A DNA stretch of 64,000 nt from Solirubrobacter pauli (GTDB lineage Bacteria; Actinomycetota; Thermoleophilia; Solirubrobacterales; Solirubrobacteraceae), in NCBI RefSeq assembly GCF_003633755.1, contig NZ_RBIL01000002.1, positions 1,984,001 to 2,048,000 of the forward strand, written 5' to 3'. The notes below the pieces were generated by a model. It worked only from the letters and a program-made list of their open reading frames with translations, had not been told where the DNA came from and searched no databases. Positions 60,990-64,000 of this stretch are shown here, piece after piece (the first letter of the stretch is position 1; each line of letters begins with the position of its first letter). Both the position numbers and the translations under genes were made by a program.

Positions 60990-61628
60990 GTGCTTCCCGA
61001 CGTCGGCCATCTGCTCACCGAAGCGGCGCAGGCGCTCGGATCGTGGACGTACCTGCTGGTCGGCGGGCTCGCGTTCGGGGAGACCGGCGCCGGCATCGGC
61101 CTGGTGGTGCCGGGCGAGACCGCGGTCGTGCTCGGCGGCGTCGTCGCCGCCAAGGGCGAGGTGTCGCTGCCGGCGATCCTGCTCGTCGCCTGGATCGCGT
61201 CGTTCCTCGGCGACCTGACGAGCTTCCTGCTCGGCCGCCGGCTGGGACGGCCGTTCCTCTACCGGCACGGACCGCGCGTGAAGCTCTCGACCGAGCGTCT
61301 TGAGCGCGTCGAGGGCTTCTTCGACCGCCACGGGAGCAAGGCGATCGTCGTCGGGCGCTTCGTCGGGATCGTGCGCGCGGTCTGCCCGTTCCTCGCGGGC
61401 GCCTCGAAGCTGCCGCTGCGGTCCTTCGTCCCGTACAGCCTCGCCGGCACGGCGGTGTGGGCGAGCGCGTTCACGCTCGCCGGCTACTCCTTCCACCGCT
61501 CCTTCGAGGAGGCCACGAAGCTGCTCAGCCATGGTGCGCTCGTGCTGGGCGTGCTCGCGGCGTTGGCGTTCGCTATCGCACACCAACGAGGTCGACGACG
61601 AACACGAGCGTCTCGTCCGGCCCGATGA
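60990..61628 (+). CDS. DedA-family membrane protein
   Basis: Membrane protein of about 212 residues of the DedA/SNARE-associated family, lipid carriers and flippase candidates of the undecaprenyl phosphate and phospholipid type. Typical are GETGAGIGLVVPGETAVVLG, the conserved SFLGDLTSFLLGRRLGR region, FFDRHGSKAIVVGRFVGIVR and FLAGASKLPLRSFVPYSLAG with the conserved arginine and glycine residues. The GTG at 60990 puts the first conserved helix at the right place. Its 3' end overlaps the convergent FKBP gene by 56 bases. Confidence 0.88.
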   Translation: MLPDVGHLLTEAAQALGSWTYLLVGGLAFGETGAGIGLVVPGETAVVLGGVVAAKGEVSLPAILLVAWIASFLGDLTSFLLGRRLGRPFLYRHGPRVKLSTERLERVEGFFDRHGSKAIVVGRFVGIVRAVCPFLAGASKLPLRSFVPYSLAGTAVWASAFTLAGYSFHRSFEEATKLLSHGALVLGVLAALAFAIAHQRGRRRTRASRPAR

Positions 61629-61941
61629 CCCCGCCGGCGCCGCGCTTGCCGTAGGCCATGTCCGGCGGGATCGTGATCTTGCGGCGGCCGCCGACCTTCA
61701 TCCCCTGCACGCCCTCGTCCCAGCCGCGGATGACCTGGCCCTTCCCGAGGCCGAACTTGAACGTGTCGCCGCGGTCCCAGGACGCGTCGAACTGCTTGCC
61801 GGTCTTCCACGAGACGCCGACGTAGTGGACCTCGACGAGGCTGCCGGCCGTGGCCTCGGCGCCTTCACCGACCGTCAGGTCCTCGAGCTCGAGCTGGTAG
61901 GAGGGTGATCCCTCGGGGATCGTCACTTCGGGCTTGCTCAT
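61573..61941 (-). CDS. FKBP-type peptidyl-prolyl isomerase
   Basis: Cytoplasmic FKBP-type prolyl isomerase of 122 residues, helping proteins fold by isomerising proline bonds. The fold is complete: EVHYVGVSWKTGKQFDASWD, FKFGLGKGQVIRGWDEGVQG with the active-site tryptophan, and KITIPPDMAYGKRGAGGVIG, ending VFVVDLVGVR. There is no signal peptide, so it is not an exported Mip-type protein. Convergent with the DedA gene. Confidence 0.95.
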   Translation of the reverse strand: MSKPEVTIPEGSPSYQLELEDLTVGEGAEATAGSLVEVHYVGVSWKTGKQFDASWDRGDTFKFGLGKGQVIRGWDEGVQGMKVGGRRKITIPPDMAYGKRGAGGVIGPDETLVFVVDLVGVR

Positions 61942-61967
61942 GCCGTGGACGTTAGTGTTCGCGGCCT

Positions 61968-63080
61968 GTGAGCGGAGTCGACGAGGACGTCATCGCCTGG
62001 CGGCGCCATCTGCACCGCAACCCCGAGGTGAGCTTCGAGGAGCACGAGACGTCCGCGTTCGTGGCCTCCACGCTCGAGCAGCTCGGCGTGGAGGTCTCGC
62101 GGCCGACCGGGACGAGCGTGCTCGGGCGCCTGCGCGGCGATGCGAGCGGTCCGGTGGTGGCGCTGCGCGCCGACATCGACGCGCTGCCGATCCACGAGGA
62201 CAGCGGCGTCGAGTTCGCGTCCCAGCGACCGGGCGCGATGCACGCCTGCGGGCACGACGGGCACACGGCGATGCTGCTCGGCGCCGCCAAGACGCTCGCC
62301 GCCGAAGGCGTGCCGCACGGCGAGGTGCGGTTCATCTTCCAGCACGGCGAGGAGCTCGCCCCGGGTGGTGCGCGAGAGATGATCGAGGCGGGCGTGATGG
62401 AGGGCGTGGACTTCGTCTACGGCTGCCACCTGTGGACGCCGCTCGCGTACGGGAAGGTCACGGCCGTCGCGGGCGACTGGATGGCCGCGGCGGACTTCTT
62501 CGAGATCACGATCACGGGGCGTGGCGGGCACGCCGGGCTCCCCCACACCGCGGTCGACACCGTCGCGTGCGCGGCCGAGCTCGTCGGCGCGCTGCAGCAC
62601 ATCGTCGCCCGGCGCATCGACCCGCTGCAGCCGGCGGTGGTCACCATCGGCTCCTTCCATGCCGGTGACGCGCCCAACGTCATCCCCGGCGAGGCGCGGC
62701 TGGCGGGCACGGCCCGCTCGTTCGACCCCGACGTGCGCGGGTTGATCCCGAAGCTGATGGAGGAGATCGGGCACGGCGTGTGCGCGGCGCACGGGGCGTC
62801 CTTCGAGCTGCGCTACGTGTACGGCTACAAGCCGGTCGTCAACGACGCGGCCGCCACGGAGCTCGTGCGGTCGGTCGTGCGCGACGAGCTCGTCGACCTC
62901 GACCCGATCATGGGCGGCGACGACTTCTCCGCCTACCAGGCCGAGGCGCCCGGGTGCTACGCGTTCGTCGGTGCCGGCGGCGAGTACCCGCATCACCACC
63001 CCCGGTTCGTGATCGACGAGCGGGCGCTGAAGATCGGCACGCGCCTGCACGTGGACGTGGCACGACGGGTGCTGGGATAG
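61968..63080 (+). CDS. M20-family amidohydrolase (aminoacylase-like)
   Basis: Zinc or manganese amidohydrolase of 370 residues of the M20D type, hydrolysing N-acyl amino acids or related amides, including hippurate-like substrates. Metal ligands sit in MHACGHDGHTAMLLGAAKTL and RFIFQHGEELAPGGAREMIE with the catalytic glutamates; the histidine-rich DPIMGGDDFSAYQ and EYPHHHPRFVIDERALK are also typical. GTG start at 61968. It lies 26 bases from the divergent FKBP gene. Confidence 0.92.
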   Translation: MSGVDEDVIAWRRHLHRNPEVSFEEHETSAFVASTLEQLGVEVSRPTGTSVLGRLRGDASGPVVALRADIDALPIHEDSGVEFASQRPGAMHACGHDGHTAMLLGAAKTLAAEGVPHGEVRFIFQHGEELAPGGAREMIEAGVMEGVDFVYGCHLWTPLAYGKVTAVAGDWMAAADFFEITITGRGGHAGLPHTAVDTVACAAELVGALQHIVARRIDPLQPAVVTIGSFHAGDAPNVIPGEARLAGTARSFDPDVRGLIPKLMEEIGHGVCAAHGASFELRYVYGYKPVVNDAAATELVRSVVRDELVDLDPIMGGDDFSAYQAEAPGCYAFVGAGGEYPHHHPRFVIDERALKIGTRLHVDVARRVLG

Positions 63081-63089
63081 GGTCCGGGC

Positions 63090-64000
63090 GTGGAGCGCTT
63101 CTCGATTCACGTCCCCGAGGACGTGCTGCTTGATCTGGGGCGTCGCCTCGACGCCACGCGCTGGCCCACCGACGGGCCCGGCGGAGTCGGCCTGACCGAC
63201 GCGATGGAGCTCGCCGCCTACTGGCGTGACGAGTACGACTGGCGCGTCGCGGAAGACGTGCTCAACGGGTTCGAGCAATACATCGTCGACGGGATGCACT
63301 GCATCGTCGAAGGCGACGGGCCGCCGCTGCTGCTGCTGCACGGCTGGCCGTCGACCGTGTGGGAGTTCAGCCGGGTGATCGCGCCGCTGCGCGAGCACTT
63401 CCGCGTCGTCGTGCCGTCGTTGCCGGGCTACGGATGGTCGGTCGGCATGGGCCGCGCCGGCACGGCCGAGATGGCCGACGCGATGCACGCGCTGATGGGC
63501 GCGCTGGGGCACCGCGAGTACCTCGTCGCGGGCGGAGACTGGGGCGCGCACATCGGCTGCCGGATGGGCTACGCGTTCCCCGACGCGGTGCGCGCGCTGC
63601 ACCTGAACATGCTGCCGATCCGCAGCCCGGAGTCCTTCTCGGACTCGGCGTCGGAGGCGCGGGAGGCGCTCGCAGAGTGGAACCGCGAGGAGGGCGGCTA
63701 CATCCAGATCATGGGCACCAAGCCGCAGACGCTCGCCTACGGCCTGTCCGACTCACCCGTCGGGCTGATGACCTGGATCGCCGAGAAGTTCGACACCTGG
63801 ACCGACGCGCTCGGCGTGCCGCGCGACGACGTGCTCACGACCACGATGATCTACTGGGCCACCGAGTCGATCGGCCCGTCGTTCTGGCCGTACTACGCGC
63901 GCCTGCACGGCGGCTTCACGCTCGACCAGGTGGTCCAGGCCGGCGAGAAGATCACGGTGCCGCTCACGTTCCTGGACTTCCCGAAGGAGATCGTCCACGT
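63090..64000 (+). CDS. Epoxide hydrolase, partial
   Basis: Alpha/beta hydrolase of the microsomal-type epoxide hydrolase family, cut by the window end after about 303 residues. The N-terminal EHN domain begins with FSIHVPEDVLLDLGRRLDAT and the hydrolase core has LLLLHGWPSTVWEFSRVIAP with the oxyanion motif HGWP. The nucleophile is D150 in VAGGDWGAHIG. The downstream tyrosine and the histidine and acid of the triad are not all visible, since the gene runs beyond 64000. GTG at 63090 follows the M20 gene by nine bases, so the two are likely one transcript. Confidence 0.88.
   Translation, partial: MERFSIHVPEDVLLDLGRRLDATRWPTDGPGGVGLTDAMELAAYWRDEYDWRVAEDVLNGFEQYIVDGMHCIVEGDGPPLLLLHGWPSTVWEFSRVIAPLREHFRVVVPSLPGYGWSVGMGRAGTAEMADAMHALMGALGHREYLVAGGDWGAHIGCRMGYAFPDAVRALHLNMLPIRSPESFSDSASEAREALAEWNREEGGYIQIMGTKPQTLAYGLSDSPVGLMTWIAEKFDTWTDALGVPRDDVLTTTMIYWATESIGPSFWPYYARLHGGFTLDQVVQAGEKITVPLTFLDFPKEIVH

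Overview
This window is very GC-rich DNA with dense, mostly overlapping genes, many GTG and TTG starts, and an actinobacterial gene repertoire (resuscitation-promoting-factor-like transglycosylase, PknB-type kinase, PASTA lipoprotein, LuxR-type large ATPase regulators, DUF1707 protein, LLM flavin enzymes). The secreted proteins with Ig-like modules, threonine-proline linkers and a lyase-type propeller, together with an AbiEi/DUF559 protein, point to the Thermoleophilia (Solirubrobacter/Conexibacter-like). That placement is inference; no rRNA gene is present to confirm it.

Layout. 1-6.1 kb: translation genes on the minus strand (an rRNA methyltransferase cut by the window edge, rplT, rpmI, infC, thrS), with one chemoreceptor on the plus strand. 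6.1-11.3 kb: a plus-strand run with an Rpf-like protein, a class V aminotransferase, a LOG protein, a GH13 glucosidase whose 3' end looks frameshifted, and a secreted RTX-like protein. 11.3-19.5 kb: an M20 dipeptidase, a Ser/Thr kinase facing a PASTA lipoprotein, an LLM/SDR pair, a protein with a leader typical of contractile-injection-system cargo, and two membrane proteins. 19.5-26.5 kb: secreted hydrolase, propeller lyase-like protein, tRNA-Val, tRNA-Cys, an Ig/TP-linker protein, and a divergent Nramp-like transporter with a tiny coupled membrane protein. 26.6-35.3 kb: epimerase, ftsH, tRNA-Gly, an HI0933-type flavoprotein, a second chemoreceptor and a CPA1 antiporter. 35.4-44.6 kb: a sigma factor with a membrane partner, ArsR and MarR regulators, an MFS exporter and two convergent LuxR-type ATPases. 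44.7-51.1 kb: a complete-looking histidine utilisation operon hutH-hutU-hutF-hutI with a divergent IclR regulator. 51-64 kb: mixed metabolism and stress genes, ending in an epoxide hydrolase cut by the window edge.

How the genes work together. The clearest pathway is histidine degradation by way of formimidoylglutamate deiminase (HutF); the N-formylglutamate deformylase it needs is not in the window. The MarR-MFS pair looks like a self-regulated efflux unit, and the sigma factor with its membrane partner looks like an envelope-responsive regulatory pair. The translation genes form the usual infC-rpmI-rplT operon, ended by a strong terminator.

No CRISPR array, insertion sequence, prophage or rRNA was seen, and no gap without a gene exceeds 300 bases. 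I did not find a clear defence island or biosynthetic cluster. The most unusual items are an Nramp-like transporter lacking both metal-binding motifs with a 32-residue coupled partner, a kinase with an outside NTF2-like domain opposed to a free-standing PASTA lipoprotein, a solitary candidate injection-system cargo protein, an FtsH with an altered pore loop, and a large LuxR regulator whose conserved N-terminus has no ordinary start codon.
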